A stretch of DNA of 64,000 nt from Desulfovibrio sp. (GCA_031284485.1 JAISZT010000099.1:44233-108232), one strand, 5' to 3'; positions 1-9,905 are shown, counted from the stretch's first letter. The notes: generated from the sequence alone by a model not told the origin. Program-made: numbers and translations.

Positions 1-4
1 TCAA

Positions 5-817
5 TTATCTGGTCTGCCGCAAGGCCGTCTCAACTCCGGCCCTGAACAGATCCAGAGGCAGCGCGCCGCGAATCACCAGGTCGTTCACCAGGAAGTACGG
101 CGTGCCCTCCACCCCGAGTTTCTGGGCGTCCTGCTGGTCTTCAGCCAGCATGTCGGATATTTTTTTGCTGCGGACATCGCGTTGCAGGCGTTTCATGTCA
201 ACATCCAACGACTGCGCCGTTTTTTTCAGGTAGTCCTCCCCTTCAGCCATCAGGCGGTCGCGCTCCGCGAACAGCTTTTTGTAAAAGCTCCAGGCGAATG
301 TCTCATTCTGTTGCGCTATGGCCAAAAAATAGGCCGCGGCCTGCGCGCTGACGCCCTTGTCCTCCAGCGAGTAATTTTTAAAAACGAAACTCACGTCCTT
401 TCCGTATTCCCTCATCAGGATATTCACTGTTTCCGAGGCCTGCTGGCAGTAGTGGCAGGTAAAATCGGAAAAAGCCACAATGCGCACAACTGCGTCCGCG
501 CGCCCCATCAGGGGTCTTCCCTCAAGATGCACTTTTTTCGGCTCCTTGATGTCTCCACGCCATTGCGCTTCCAGATTGCGCTTGCGGCGCATATTGGAAC
601 CCTGCTGGGCTATGTCCAGCACAGCTTCGCTGTTGCGCCGCATGACATCCATCACAAGTTCGGGGTGATCTCTCAGCACTTTTTCCAGCATTTTCACAAG
701 ATTATCTTCTGTGATCTGCTCCGCCGCCCGTGCTTGCCCGGGCAATCCCCAAAAACCGCAAGCAGCCAGCGCAATAACCGCCGCAACGGCGCACAACAAC
801 CTGTTCACTCTGCACAT
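5..817 (-). CDS. DsbA-family thiol:disulfide oxidoreductase (exported)
   Basis: This 270-residue protein has a thioredoxin-like DsbA fold signature: a CHYC active site (Cys121, Cys124) after the strand VRIVAFSDFT and a cis-proline segment GVEGTPYFLVND near residue 237. The N-terminus is hydrophobic; it contains LAAC at residues 17-20, a possible lipobox, and also an ARA/AEQ signal-peptidase I-like site at about 31, so either a lipoprotein or a soluble periplasmic protein is possible. Residues 35-100 form a charged helical region typical of the Com1/ScsC-like subgroup. It probably forms or shuffles disulfides in exported proteins. The stop codon is complete at 5-7. No membrane partner (DsbB/DsbD) is visible. 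The family call is firm; oxidase versus isomerase is not resolved. Confidence 0.85.
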   Translation of the reverse strand: MCRVNRLLCAVAAVIALAACGFWGLPGQARAAEQITEDNLVKMLEKVLRDHPELVMDVMRRNSEAVLDIAQQGSNMRRKRNLEAQWRGDIKEPKKVHLEGRPLMGRADAVVRIVAFSDFTCHYCQQASETVNILMREYGKDVSFVFKNYSLEDKGVSAQAAAYFLAIAQQNETFAWSFYKKLFAERDRLMAEGEDYLKKTAQSLDVDMKRLQRDVRSKKISDMLAEDQQDAQKLGVEGTPYFLVNDLVIRGALPLDLFRAGVETALRQTR

Positions 818-947
818 AGTTAAAACTCCCTATACGTTGCAGCATACGCTCACTTCCGCCGCCTGTCCACGCCGCGATTACCTGACCGGATTTCATTTTT
901 TTCAAAAAAATGGATTTGCGCTGCTGTTCAGGCAAAACATTCCGCAA

Positions 948-1424
948 TCATTTGTCTTTTCTTGCTTTTCCTGTAATTTTGCCCGGTTGTATGACGTACA
1001 CGGCTGTGGCGGCAAAGTGCCGCCTGATGTATTCCGGCGCTGCTTTTAGCAAAGCGGGCTGATATTTTTCAGCTAACGCATAAAGGACGGCATACTTTTG
1101 CTCACTGTTTTCAACAAGATGCGCACGACCAAATACTATGGCGCTGCTGTAATTTACGGCAAAATCATTTTTGGCGGCCGATGCCTGTCCCACAACGACA
1201 AATACCACGCGAGCATCAACCGCCAAGTTATCCGTCTTGTGTCCGACAAGCGCGCAATGAAAACAGATTTGACCATCCATGACAACGTAGGATACGGGCA
1301 CGGCGTAAGGAGATCCTGTCGCATCAACAGTCGCCAGCGTCCCGAATTCCCCCTGCTCCAGCACGGCCCACGTTTCGGCTGGCCCAAGCTCACGATCTTT
1401 TCTGCGCACTTGATAATCTGACAT
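948..1424 (-). CDS. PNPOx-like FMN-binding (NimA-type) protein
   Basis: The protein belongs to the pyridoxamine 5'-phosphate oxidase-like split-barrel flavoprotein family. Visible family features are a GTLATVDATGSPYAVPVSYV strand pair near the N-terminus, then FHCALVGHKTDNL, and a later SAIVFGRAHLVE stretch. Members bind FMN and reduce small substrates or act in nitroimidazole resistance; the substrate here is unknown. I place the start at the ATG at 1424 (MSDYQVRRKDREL, about 158 residues) because an AAAGGAT-like site lies six bases upstream; an in-frame GTG at 1457 would add 11 atypical residues. It is divergent from parA, with about 220 bases of shared upstream region. Confidence 0.8.
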   Translation of the reverse strand: MSDYQVRRKDRELGPAETWAVLEQGEFGTLATVDATGSPYAVPVSYVVMDGQICFHCALVGHKTDNLAVDARVVFVVVGQASAAKNDFAVNYSSAIVFGRAHLVENSEQKYAVLYALAEKYQPALLKAAPEYIRRHFAATAVYVIQPGKITGKARKDK

Positions 1425-1492
1425 TGAGTATCCTTTTTTATGTATATCTTCACTCACGCAACCTGTCCATAAAAAAACGCGCGCTTTTAATC

Positions 1493-1519
1493 TTGACGAT
1501 GCCCGGACTGTTCTATATT
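1493..1519 (+). promoter_or_regulatory. Possible sigma-70 promoter for parA
   Basis: TTGACG at 1493-1498 matches a -35 hexamer in five of six positions, and TATATT at 1514-1519 resembles a -10. The spacer is only 15 bases, shorter than the ideal 17, so this is tentative. It lies upstream of the parS-like pair and the parA start. Confidence 0.3.
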
Positions 1520-1556
1520 TTTAAGTGCCCTGTTTTTACAGCCCGACTTTTATCCC

Positions 1557-1572
1557 TGTTTCACATGAAACT
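1557..1572 (+). promoter_or_regulatory. parS: parS-like ParB-binding site 1
   Basis: TGTTTCACATGAAACT resembles the bacterial parS consensus TGTTNCACGTGAAACA, differing at one central base (CACATG for CACGTG) and the last base. It is the left half of an inverted pair upstream of parA. ParB, encoded 1.4 kb away, would nucleate here. The site could also act as an operator for parA. Confidence 0.7.
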
Positions 1573-1580
1573 TTTTTTGC

Positions 1581-1596
1581 TGTTTCATGTGAAACA
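1581..1596 (+). promoter_or_regulatory. parS: parS-like ParB-binding site 2
   Basis: TGTTTCATGTGAAACA is the near-exact reverse complement of site 1, with a single central deviation from the parS consensus (CATGTG for CACGTG). The two sites are 24 bases apart start to start and together can form a 14-bp perfect hairpin around a short T-rich loop. It ends 47 bases before the parA start. Confidence 0.7.
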
Positions 1597-1643
1597 CAAA
1601 GCGCATTGACAAGGCTGCCGGGGCAAAGCCATGCGGAGGGAAT

Positions 1644-2453
1644 ATGGCACGCATCATCTCCATCGCCAACCAAAAAGGCGGCGTCGGCAAAACGACAACA
1701 GCCATAAACCTGTCAGCGGCCCTGGCGGTAATGGAAAAAAAAGTGCTGCTCGTGGACTGCGACCCGCAGGCGAACAGCACAAGCGGCATTGGCCTCTTAC
1801 GGGACGAGATACAGCACGACATATACAGCATACTGTATACGCCGGACAATATTCGTGACGCCATAACCAAAAGCCGCGCCTCATTCCTGGACGTGCTGCC
1901 CGCCTCTACAGAACTTGTGGGTGCCGAACTGGAGCTTGTGGACCAAATGGCGCGCGAGTATTTTTTGGATGAATGCCTGAAGCGGGTAGCCGGGGACTAT
2001 GAATACATCATTCTTGACTGCCCGCCTTCCCTGGGCTTGCTTACCCTCAACGCCCTATGCGCATCCGGCGAATTGTTGATCCCGTTACAATGTGAATTTT
2101 TTGCGCTTGAAGGTATTGTCAAGTTGTTGCAAACCTATGAGCAAATCAAAAAAAGGTTGAATACGCGCCTCAGATTGCTCGGTGTTGTGCTGACCATGTA
2201 CGACATCCGCAATCGGCTGTCTCATGAAGTTAAAAGTGAAGTCCATCGCTGCTTCCCGGAACATCTGTTTGAAACAGTTATCCCGCGCAATGTCAGATTG
2301 TCGGAGGCCCCCAGCCACGGCAAGTCAATAATCCACTACGACATAAAATCCAAGGGGTCGGAAGCCTACCTCGGCCTTGCCAAGGAAGTTCTTCTCCGGG
2401 GCGCGCCCAGAGAAGCAAAGGCCAAAGTTATAGAGGATGCCGGTCAACCATGA
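1644..2453 (+). CDS. parA: Chromosome partitioning ATPase ParA (Soj)
   Basis: This 269-residue protein is a deviant-Walker ATPase. KGGVGKTTT at residues 11-19 carries both the signature lysine (Lys11) and the P-loop lysine (Lys16), [13 protein letters not shown] at 34-46 is the A' motif, and YIILDCPPS at about 115-123 is Walker B. It is the length of a short chromosomal ParA without an N-terminal HTH. With ParB and parS it would segregate the origin region. GGAGGG lies just upstream of the ATG. parB is downstream but separated by an antisense gene, and the parA 3' end overlaps that gene's 3' end by 10 bases. Confidence 0.95.
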   Translation: MARIISIANQKGGVGKTTTAINLSAALAVMEKKVLLVDCDPQANSTSGIGLLRDEIQHDIYSILYTPDNIRDAITKSRASFLDVLPASTELVGAELELVDQMAREYFLDECLKRVAGDYEYIILDCPPSLGLLTLNALCASGELLIPLQCEFFALEGIVKLLQTYEQIKKRLNTRLRLLGVVLTMYDIRNRLSHEVKSEVHRCFPEHLFETVIPRNVRLSEAPSHGKSIIHYDIKSKGSEAYLGLAKEVLLRGAPREAKAKVIEDAGQP

Positions 2454-2839
2454 ACACTGTGCTCCAGGGCGACATGATCGCGAAAATGCTTTTGCCGTAT
2501 AGTGGTGTCGCACTGCTTGCAGCGAAAGACAAGCAACCCGCCAAAGTTGGCGTTCACAAGGCGAAAGGGACGGACATCCCCCATGCGCCAATCCTGCGTG
2601 GACGCGTTACAAACGGGGCAAACAACGGCCGGAGAATACGGATAGCGAAAATCCCAGTGCTGAAGAAATTCGTCAAAAGCCTGGATCGGCTCGGGCGTTT
2701 CAGCGACAGCAGGCTTGCCGCAAAGTACAGACCGGGCCAAAGGCTCAATCTGCCGCCAGATATCCAGGGGAACCTGCACGGCCATGGTGCGGCCCTTATC
2801 ATCGCATACATAACAGAGACTCTGAGCTGTTTTCATCAA
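2444..2839 (-). CDS. Putative zinc-ribbon protein between parA and parB
   Basis: This 131-residue protein has no function I recognise. It contains CPVC (Cys74, Cys77), CKQC (Cys107, Cys110) and a [10 protein letters not shown] tail, giving a likely zinc-ribbon or mixed Cys/His metal site in the C-terminal half. The N-terminal half (residues 8-65) is acidic and helical, with another Cys pair (Cys9, Cys12). There is no signal peptide or membrane segment, so it should be cytoplasmic. It lies antisense between parA and parB, convergent with parA (3' ends overlap by 10 bases) and divergent from parB. A second in-frame ATG follows the first directly. Confidence 0.75.
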   Translation of the reverse strand: MMKTAQSLCYVCDDKGRTMAVQVPLDIWRQIEPLARSVLCGKPAVAETPEPIQAFDEFLQHWDFRYPYSPAVVCPVCNASTQDWRMGDVRPFRLVNANFGGLLVFRCKQCDTTIRQKHFRDHVALEHSVHG

Positions 2840-2997
2840 AATTTCCTTTACGGCCTGAAACCTCTAAAAGAATGGATTGAAAATTTGCCAGCATATACAC
2901 CAAGCTATAATTTCACAATCAAAAGTTCGCGTCCAGCTAAATGCCGGTTAAAAGCAGGACAAATGGGTGATTTTCAGTCCGGCACATGGAGATGAGC

Positions 2998-3894
2998 ATG
3001 AGTAGCACCAATAAAGTATTGAAACGCGGCCTGGATTCGCTGTTCAGCGGCAGCACCCCTGACGCCGAAACAAAAAATGACACGGCAACGTTGCCGCTCG
3101 CTTCGCTGATCCCCAACCCGAACCAGCCAAGACGGTATTTTGATTCAGAGTCCCTTCAGGAACTGGCGGATTCCATAAAGGTTCAGGGCATCATACAGCC
3201 CTTGCTGGTGCGCCCGCAAAAAGACGGCAGTTTATGGGAGATTGTCGCCGGTGAGCGCCGCTGGCGCGCGGCTAAAATGGCAGGTCTTGAGCAGGTGCCG
3301 GTACTTATAAGGGAATTGAGCGACAACGAAGTGATGGCCGCCGCCCTGATTGAAAATTTACAGCGGGAAGACCTGAACCCGATGGAAGAGGCTCAGGCCC
3401 TGCACGATTTGCGCACGGCCCTTGAACTGACCCAGGAGGAACTGGCGGCGCGCCTGGGCAAAAGCCGCCCTGCCGTTGCAAACGCCCTGCGTCTGCTGCA
3501 ACTTGAACCGGCGGCACAGCAGGACTTGCGCAATGGCGATATCAGCGCGGGCCACGCGCGGTGCCTGCTGGGCATTGACGATCCTGAAGCCGCCGACCTT
3601 CTGCGTGTGCGTATCAAAAAAAGGCAATTGACCGTTCGCCAGACAGAGGAAGCCGCCGCCGCATGGAAAAACACGCGCCGCTTCCCCTGGGATGAGCACA
3701 CGGACGTTCAGCCGGTCGCCACACCGCGCGCCAAAAGAAAAAAAACGCCGGAACTGAAAAAACTTCAGGACGATCTGAGTCAGTCTCTCGCCTGCAACGT
3801 GTCAATCACAGGCGACGAAAACTCGGGACGGATAAGTCTGGCCTATTCAAGCAGCGCTCAATTCAACGCTATACTTGAACTGCTGCGTACATAA
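2998..3894 (+). CDS. parB: Chromosome partitioning protein ParB (Spo0J)
   Basis: This is a ParB-family parS-binding CTPase of about 298 residues. In order: a basic N-terminus, NPNQPRR at 42-48, GERRWRA at about 85-91 (CTP-binding motif), ENLQRED at about 119-125 (second CTP-binding motif), an HTH around TQEELAARLGKSRPAVANAL at 145-164, and a short C-terminal dimerisation region. I chose the ATG at 2998 because GGAG lies six bases upstream; in-frame ATGs at 2986 and 2992 have weaker sites. It would load at the parS-like pair at 1557-1596. Its 3' end converges with rsmB across 55 bases. Confidence 0.95.
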   Translation: MSSTNKVLKRGLDSLFSGSTPDAETKNDTATLPLASLIPNPNQPRRYFDSESLQELADSIKVQGIIQPLLVRPQKDGSLWEIVAGERRWRAAKMAGLEQVPVLIRELSDNEVMAAALIENLQREDLNPMEEAQALHDLRTALELTQEELAARLGKSRPAVANALRLLQLEPAAQQDLRNGDISAGHARCLLGIDDPEAADLLRVRIKKRQLTVRQTEEAAAAWKNTRRFPWDEHTDVQPVATPRAKRKKTPELKKLQDDLSQSLACNVSITGDENSGRISLAYSSSAQFNAILELLRT

Positions 3895-3949
3895 AGGACC
3901 ATCACTGCCTTGCGGACAGCGTAACCAAGCTTCGAACTGCCGCATACCC

Positions 3950-5311
3950 TCAACCCTTGCGCAGCAACGCGCCGAACATGCCTTCCATCCAGGGGTGATC
4001 GTGCGGGGTCTGCCACTGCCTGACAAGGCGCATTGCCGGCACCGCATGCAAAAGACGCTCAACGGCAAGCTCATTTTCCGCAGTATTCAAGGTACAGGTG
4101 ATGTAGGCCAAATCACCGCCGCAGGCCAGCACTTCTGAAAGTTTACGCAATAACTTGTCCTGGACGGCGGCAAAAGCCGGCATGTCGGCAACGGCGCGGC
4201 GCGCCCTGATATCCGGACGACGGCTCAACACGCCAAGGCCGCTGCAGGGCGCATCCAGCAAAATATGCCCTGCCCAGGAGGAAAGAGGCGGACGGACACT
4301 GTCCGCTAGACAGATTACGGGCCGCGGCAAACGCAATCTGCCGCATTGCCCGGACAAATGACGTAAACGGGAATGGGAATTGTCCGAACAAAAAGCAACG
4401 GCAACGCCTTGTTCCAGCAAAGCCAGACTCTTTCCTCCATACCCGGCGCAACAATCCCAGACAGGCCTGTTCCAGTCGGCAAGGCCCAGACGCTCCAAAA
4501 CCTCCAGAGACCCGGCGGCCTGAAAGGACACAGCCCCACGTTCAACCCAACGCGAAATTGCGCTGCCCAAAGCCTCAAAGGGAAGCGCGCCGGAGGCATA
4601 CGCAAGGCCGCAAGCGCTCACAGGGCAAACCTGATCTTGCGGTGCGGCATTGCGCAAGGCGGCAAACAAATCGCGCCCTTGTGGATGCAAAAGATTGACG
4701 CGAAGCCCGACTCGCGGCCTCTTAAAAGAACGCCGCATCAGACCAAGCGCGTTTTCCTCGCCATAGGCGGCGCGCCAGAGGTCAACGATCCAGAAAGGGA
4801 GACTGTAATACAGGGCAAGGGCGCGCCATTTGGCCTCATGCCCGATAATTTCTCCTTTTATGGAACGCAGATAAAATTCCTGATCTACAGTCTCGTCCGC
4901 CATGCGCTGCAGCGAACGCAACGCGCCGTTGGCCACACGGGCAAGGACAGCGCCGTAAAGCAATCGCGTCTGCATGACAGCGCAATGCACAACAGCGTAC
5001 GCAGGAAGACTCCGGACAAACAGCAGGGAATAGACGGCCAAATTGAGAATATGGGCCATGGGCCTTGGCAGACGCGAAATTTTGGGCAAAACGCAACCAA
5101 GCAAAAAACCGCAGCGCAATTCAGTGCGCAATGTGCCGTAAAACAATTCGGCGCTGAGGCGGCGTTCGCGCAAATCAAGCCCACTGCGACCAAACGCCTG
5201 ATCCAGGGCAGACTGGGAGTGCCGGCCAGCGTCACACAGCAACAGGGCGTGCAAGGCGACAGAACGGGCGTCACACGGCAGTTTATTGAGCAAGAACATA
5301 AAAATCCGCAT
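3950..5311 (-). CDS. rsmB: 16S rRNA m5C methyltransferase RsmB (Sun/Fmu)
   Basis: The protein has an N-terminal NusB-like helical domain (about residues 1-140) and a Rossmann methyltransferase domain with the two RNA m5C-methyltransferase cysteines: DAPCSGLGVL (Cys near 356) and AYITCTLN (Cys near 406). The SAM-binding segment is PVWDCCAGYGGKSLAL. RsmB methylates C967 of 16S rRNA (E. coli numbering). The ATG at 5311 forms a TAATG overlap with the fmt stop, which makes translational coupling likely; an ATG 27 bases further up is less convincing. It is the last gene of the leftward dnaN-to-rsmB string and follows fmt, as in many proteobacteria. Confidence 0.92.
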   Translation of the reverse strand: MRIFMFLLNKLPCDARSVALHALLLCDAGRHSQSALDQAFGRSGLDLRERRLSAELFYGTLRTELRCGFLLGCVLPKISRLPRPMAHILNLAVYSLLFVRSLPAYAVVHCAVMQTRLLYGAVLARVANGALRSLQRMADETVDQEFYLRSIKGEIIGHEAKWRALALYYSLPFWIVDLWRAAYGEENALGLMRRSFKRPRVGLRVNLLHPQGRDLFAALRNAAPQDQVCPVSACGLAYASGALPFEALGSAISRWVERGAVSFQAAGSLEVLERLGLADWNRPVWDCCAGYGGKSLALLEQGVAVAFCSDNSHSRLRHLSGQCGRLRLPRPVICLADSVRPPLSSWAGHILLDAPCSGLGVLSRRPDIRARRAVADMPAFAAVQDKLLRKLSEVLACGGDLAYITCTLNTAENELAVERLLHAVPAMRLVRQWQTPHDHPWMEGMFGALLRKG

Positions 5312-6303
5312 TAGCCGGAAGTGACGGCAACCCCGCATTCCGGCAAGGCCGCATTGCGCAAATAGCCGTTCACAAAATCACGCACCGGCATGTCCCTGCC
5401 TCCTTCCGGGCGCAAACGGGACACGGTATACCAGCGATCCGCGCAGGCAACCTTGAGCGTATCACCCTCAAGAAAAAGAGAGCCGGGTTTTTGCCCCTGA
5501 AGCAGTTCTCCCGAAATGCCGGGAGAAAGCGTAAAGGCAAGCGGCGCTGAAAGCGCATGAAAGAGAAAAGAAGCGCGCGCGCCCGGCCTTGGCGTCAGGG
5601 CGCGGATGTGCGCGTGTACGGCGGCTGCCGGACGATCCCAGAAAATATGCCTGTCCTGTCGGGTAATTTTGGCCGCATAGGTGGCGGTGGCGTCGTCCTG
5701 ATCGCAAGCAGACGCAGTGCCTTTCAGCAGGTCATCCAGTACGTGAAGGAGCAGACGCGCGCCCTCCTCGGCCAGCAAATCATGCAGAGAACCGAAGGTG
5801 TGCCCACTCACCGGCACTTTGCACGCGGCAAACACAGGCCCGGAATCAAGACGCCGCACAATACGCATGACGGAAACGCCCGTAACGGCATCTCCACGCC
5901 AACTGTCCATAATGGCGCGTTGCATGGGGGCCGCGCCGCGGTACAAGGGCAGAAGGGAAGCGTGGACGTTCAGCGGCTCAAGCCTGGGAAGAGACAAAAC
6001 GGTATCGGGCAGAATCATGCCGTAGGCCGCCACCGCAAGTACATCAGGCTCAAAGTCCGCAAGCGTCCGCAAATCCGCAGAATTGTCCAAACGCAAGGGC
6101 TGAAAAACCGGCAGGCCAAATTCAAGGGCCAGACGCTTGACTGCGGGTATTTGCAGCTTATACCCCCGCCCCGCAGGGCGATCCGGTTGCGAATAGGCCG
6201 CAACGACATCGGCACAAGGCCAAGCAACAAGAGCGCGCAAAATAATCGCCGCGAAGTCCGGCGTGCCCATAAAGACTATTCGGAGTTTCGGCGAGTTTGC
6301 CAT
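5311..6303 (-). CDS. fmt: Methionyl-tRNA formyltransferase
   Basis: Fmt transfers a formyl group from 10-formyl-THF to initiator Met-tRNA. The 330-residue protein opens with LRIVFMGTPDFAA and carries the catalytic block NVHASLLPLYRGAAPMQRAI, followed by TGVSVM and LDSGPVF, all diagnostic. The C-terminal tRNA-binding domain is present. The start has AAGGTG upstream and lies 28 bases inside the end of def; its stop overlaps the rsmB start. Together def, fmt and rsmB form the common translation-initiation cluster. Confidence 0.96.
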   Translation of the reverse strand: MANSPKLRIVFMGTPDFAAIILRALVAWPCADVVAAYSQPDRPAGRGYKLQIPAVKRLALEFGLPVFQPLRLDNSADLRTLADFEPDVLAVAAYGMILPDTVLSLPRLEPLNVHASLLPLYRGAAPMQRAIMDSWRGDAVTGVSVMRIVRRLDSGPVFAACKVPVSGHTFGSLHDLLAEEGARLLLHVLDDLLKGTASACDQDDATATYAAKITRQDRHIFWDRPAAAVHAHIRALTPRPGARASFLFHALSAPLAFTLSPGISGELLQGQKPGSLFLEGDTLKVACADRWYTVSRLRPEGGRDMPVRDFVNGYLRNAALPECGVAVTSG

Positions 6304-6800
6304 TTCTTCACCTTGGCGTCATAGAGTGACCGGCGCAGACGGCTAATTTGATCTATAAAAAGCACACCGTCAAGATGATCCGCCTCATGTTGCAGCACGA
6401 TCGCCGGATAATCAACAAATTCTTCAGCAATGCTGTTGCCGTCCAGGTCAAGGGCGGAAAGCATGACGCGCGACTTGCGCATGACATCGGAACGGTAATT
6501 GAGCGGAACGGAAAGGCAACCCTCCTGCGGACTGACAACATCTTCACCCAGAGGCGTCACAACAGGATTAATCAGCACCATTGGCGGATACACCGCCTCA
6601 CCTTCGACGCTGACAGGATGCATGACAAGCATACGCAAAAAACGCCCTACCTGGGGCGCCGCAAGCCCGACACCGCGCGAGGCGTACATGGTGTCAAACA
6701 TATCCTGGGCCAGCGCGCGCACCTCGTCGGTGATTTCGGCCACCGGATGTGAGACGGTTTTTAAACGCGGATCAGGATAGGTCAGAATGTCCAGAATCAT
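6276..6800 (-). CDS. def: Peptide deformylase
   Basis: This metalloenzyme removes the N-formyl group from nascent proteins. All three motifs are intact: GVGLAAPQVG, EGCLSVP (metal-ligand Cys) and QHEADHLDG (HExxH-type metal site). I place the start at the ATG at 6800 (MILDILTYPDPRL, 174 residues), which matches the usual start of the family; a TTG at 6821 overlapping the aspS stop would add seven residues. The ribosome site before 6800 is weak, so coupling to aspS termination 18 bases away is plausible. Confidence 0.95.
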   Translation of the reverse strand: MILDILTYPDPRLKTVSHPVAEITDEVRALAQDMFDTMYASRGVGLAAPQVGRFLRMLVMHPVSVEGEAVYPPMVLINPVVTPLGEDVVSPQEGCLSVPLNYRSDVMRKSRVMLSALDLDGNSIAEEFVDYPAIVLQHEADHLDGVLFIDQISRLRRSLYDAKVKKWQTRRNSE

Positions 6801-6817
6801 GAAGGGTTCCCGGGTGG

Positions 6818-8656
6818 TCAAGCGCCGCTTGCGGTTTCGCGCAAGCGCAGGCCAAGTTCGCGCAATTGCGCTGAAGAAACCCCGGAAGGAGCGTCAGTAA
6901 GCAGGCAGCTTGCTTTTTGCGTTTTTGGGAAAGCGATGACCTCGCGTATGCTGGAAGCGCCGGACAGCAACATGACAATCCTGTCCAGACCAAGGGCAAT
7001 GCCGCCATGCGGCGGCGCGCCCTGTTCAAGCGCGCGCAACAGAAAACCGAAACGGCTGTCGGCGGATTCGGGCGAAAAGCCCAGAGCCTGAAACATGCGC
7101 CGCTGCACATCAGCGGAATGAATGCGTATGGAGCCTCCGCCGATCTCGTTGCCGTTAAGCACGATATCATAGGCGCGCGCTCTGGCTTTGGACGGATCGG
7201 AAGTCATCATTTCCAACGACTCGCTGTCGGGCGAGGTAAAGGGATGATGGCAGGCCACATAACGCTTTTCCGTTTCATCATACTCATAGAGCGGGAAATC
7301 GGTCACCCAGAGAAAGTTGAAGGTGTTTTCGGGTATCAGGTTCAGGCGAGCCGCCAGATGCACCCGCAGGTTGCCGAGCGCGGCATTCACCATTGAAGGA
7401 TCGCCAGCCTGAAAAAAAACAATGTCCTCATCACGCACATCCAGCATTTCCGCAATGTGTTTGCGCTCTATATCGGACAAAAACTTCACTATGGGCGACT
7501 GCCACTCGCCGGGTTTGAACTTTATCCAAGCAAGGCCCTGCGCTCCGTAGTTTTTGACAAATTCCAGAAGATCGTCAATTTCCTTGCGCGACAACACGGC
7601 TCCGCCGGGAACCTTCATGGCCTTGACCAACTGGGCCTGAGCAAACAGTTTGAAGCCGGAATTGCGCGTTACTTCAGTCAAGTCCACAAGTTCAAGGCCA
7701 AAACGCGTGTCCGGTTTGTCCACACCGTAGCGACTCATTGCCTCATTCCAACGCATCCGGGGAAAGGGCAGAGGGATGACGCGTCCCATAACGTCTTTGA
7801 AAATACGGGCCATAAGCCCTTCGGCCATAGTCATGACACGGGCCTCGTCCACAAAGCTCATTTCGATATCCACCTGGGTGAATTCGGGCTGACGGTCGGC
7901 ACGCAGGTCTTCGTCACGAAAACAGCGGACAATCTGAAAATAGCGATCCAGCCCGGCCACCATCAACAACTGCTTAAACAACTGCGGCGACTGGGGCAGG
8001 GCGTAAAACTCGCCGGGATTCAAGCGGCTGGGCACCAGAAAATCACGCGCCCCTTCGGGGGTGGATTTGGTCAGTACCGGCGTTTCAACTTCGACAAACC
8101 CGCCCTCGTCAAGATGGCAGCGCACCGCCTGAACCACCCTGTGGCGCAAACGCAAATTGGCCTGCATGCGCGGACGGCGCAGATCAAGATACCGCCAGGC
8201 AAGGCGCAGATTCTCCCCTGCCTCGCAACGTTCCTCAATCGGGAAGGGCGGAGTTTTGGAAGTGTTGTACAATTTCCAATCATGGACGACCACTTCTATT
8301 TCACCGGTCGGCATATTGGGATTGACCATGCCCTCAGGTCTTGGGCGAACCTTCCCCCTGACCGCGAGCACATATTCAGCGCGCAGTATATGCGCGTTCT
8401 CATGGGCGACAGGCGCGATATCCGGGCTGAAAACCACCTGGGTCAACCCGCCGAAGTCACGCAGATCAATAAATATCAGACCGCCGTGATCACGCCTGAA
8501 CTGCACCCAGCCCATAAGGCAGACATCAGCGCCCGCGTCGGACCGGGTCAGTTGCCCGCAGGAATGACTGCGCGCCCAGCCGCCAAGATCCACAATAAAT
8601 TTCTGATGCTCCCGCTGCAAATCCGGGGCGTACTGCCCGTCAAACCGCTCAGTCAT
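6818..8656 (-). CDS. aspS: Aspartyl-tRNA synthetase
   Basis: This is a bacterial-type class IIb synthetase of 612 residues: an N-terminal OB-fold (about 30-130), a catalytic core with motif 2 [20 protein letters not shown], an inserted GAD domain and motif 3 [20 protein letters not shown]. The start is the ATG at 8656, preceded by GGGAG and overlapping the end of hisS by eight bases; an upstream in-frame extension lies inside hisS and is rejected. Whether it also charges tRNA-Asn cannot be told here, since no gatCAB genes are in the window. Confidence 0.96.
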   Translation of the reverse strand: MTERFDGQYAPDLQREHQKFIVDLGGWARSHSCGQLTRSDAGADVCLMGWVQFRRDHGGLIFIDLRDFGGLTQVVFSPDIAPVAHENAHILRAEYVLAVRGKVRPRPEGMVNPNMPTGEIEVVVHDWKLYNTSKTPPFPIEERCEAGENLRLAWRYLDLRRPRMQANLRLRHRVVQAVRCHLDEGGFVEVETPVLTKSTPEGARDFLVPSRLNPGEFYALPQSPQLFKQLLMVAGLDRYFQIVRCFRDEDLRADRQPEFTQVDIEMSFVDEARVMTMAEGLMARIFKDVMGRVIPLPFPRMRWNEAMSRYGVDKPDTRFGLELVDLTEVTRNSGFKLFAQAQLVKAMKVPGGAVLSRKEIDDLLEFVKNYGAQGLAWIKFKPGEWQSPIVKFLSDIERKHIAEMLDVRDEDIVFFQAGDPSMVNAALGNLRVHLAARLNLIPENTFNFLWVTDFPLYEYDETEKRYVACHHPFTSPDSESLEMMTSDPSKARARAYDIVLNGNEIGGGSIRIHSADVQRRMFQALGFSPESADSRFGFLLRALEQGAPPHGGIALGLDRIVMLLSGASSIREVIAFPKTQKASCLLTDAPSGVSSAQLRELGLRLRETASGA

Positions 8657-9905
8657 GCCTGTCTCCCGGCTGTAAATACCGGACAACCTGCGACCGGGGT
8701 ATAACAACCTGCTCGCCGCTGTCCATTGTTTTGATTGACACCGTGCCCTTGGCCGCCTCATCGGCGCCGATAATCAGGCAATAACGCGCTCCGGATTTTC
8801 CCGCCCTGCGCATGCGGCTTTTAAACCCGCCCGCGCCGGAATCAAGCAGCCCGGACAGCCCGCAGTCGCGCAAGGTGCGGGCAAAAAGAAAAGCCATCTC
8901 CAAAAAATCATCATTCATCGCCAGAAGATAAAAATCCGGACGACGCGTCCCGCTTTCGGAAAGCAGCAAGGCCAGGCGCTCCATGCCGCAGGCAAAGCCG
9001 ACACCCGGCACGTCCGCCCCGCCCATATCCCGGACAAGGCCGTCGTAACGCCCGCCTCCGGCAACGGCCGATTGCGCCCCAATCGCCCCGCTCACTGCCT
9101 CAAAGGTTGTGCGGCAATAATAATCAAGCCCCCGTACAAGGCGGTGATCCAAATCAAAGGAAATCGAATCCGCTCCAAGCAGGGCACGCACGGCCGCAAA
9201 ATGTTCGGCGCACTCTGTGCACAGACTGTCTGTGATTTTGGGGGCATTTCGGGTGAGTTCCCTGCATCCGTCACGCTTGCAGTCCAGAACGCGCAGGGGA
9301 TTTTTTTCCACACGGCGCGCGCAGTCATCGCACAGGGCATCTGCGTTCACCGCCCGCAGGTAGCCCGCAAGAATTTCGCGATACCTGGGGCGGCACTCGG
9401 CGCAACCAAGGGAATTGAGTTTGAGGCTCAAATCCCTGACGCCAATATCGGAGAGAAAACGCATGAGCATGGATATCAACTCGGCGTCGGCGACAGGACT
9501 GTCCGGGCCAAGGCACTCGCAGTTGATCTGATGAAACTGCCGCATGCGCCCCATTTGCGGTCGTTCGTAACGAAACATGGGGCCAATGGTGAACAAACGG
9601 CTCACAGACTCCCGGTTGGCGCGCCCGTCTTCAATAAAGGCGCGCACAACGCCCGCGGTGGCTTCCGGACGCAAAGTCAGGGAGCGCCCCTTGCGGTCCG
9701 CAAAAGTAAACATTTCCTTGGAAACAATGTCGGTTTCCTCTCCAAGGGAACGCTGAAACAGTTCCGTATACTCAAGCAGCGGTGTACGCAGTTCCACAAA
9801 ACCATAACGGTCAAAGGCGGCGCGCGCGCAACTCTCCATACGGGTGAAGGCCGAACTTGCCGGCGGAAACAAGTCCGCAAAACCTTTAATACGCTGAATA
9901 CTCAT
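8649..9905 (-). CDS. hisS: Histidyl-tRNA synthetase
   Basis: The 418-residue class IIa synthetase begins [14 protein letters not shown]. It has the [12 protein letters not shown] segment, motif 2 [21 protein letters not shown], the histidine-specific [11 protein letters not shown] motif and a C-terminal anticodon-binding domain. A cysteine-rich insert (about residues 165-240, several CxxC pairs such as CAEC and CDDC) could bind zinc. The ATG at 9905 starts 16 bases after the purF stop; the longer reading from 9953 would overlap purF and lacks the family start. The gene is followed by aspS with an eight-base overlap. Confidence 0.95.
   Translation of the reverse strand: MSIQRIKGFADLFPPASSAFTRMESCARAAFDRYGFVELRTPLLEYTELFQRSLGEETDIVSKEMFTFADRKGRSLTLRPEATAGVVRAFIEDGRANRESVSRLFTIGPMFRYERPQMGRMRQFHQINCECLGPDSPVADAELISMLMRFLSDIGVRDLSLKLNSLGCAECRPRYREILAGYLRAVNADALCDDCARRVEKNPLRVLDCKRDGCRELTRNAPKITDSLCTECAEHFAAVRALLGADSISFDLDHRLVRGLDYYCRTTFEAVSGAIGAQSAVAGGGRYDGLVRDMGGADVPGVGFACGMERLALLLSESGTRRPDFYLLAMNDDFLEMAFLFARTLRDCGLSGLLDSGAGGFKSRMRRAGKSGARYCLIIGADEAAKGTVSIKTMDSGEQVVIPRSQVVRYLQPGDRHD

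Noticed and set aside
7457..8704. Long plus-strand open frame opposite aspS
   Set aside because: Antisense shadow of a fully conserved synthetase with no ribosome site or recognisable domains.
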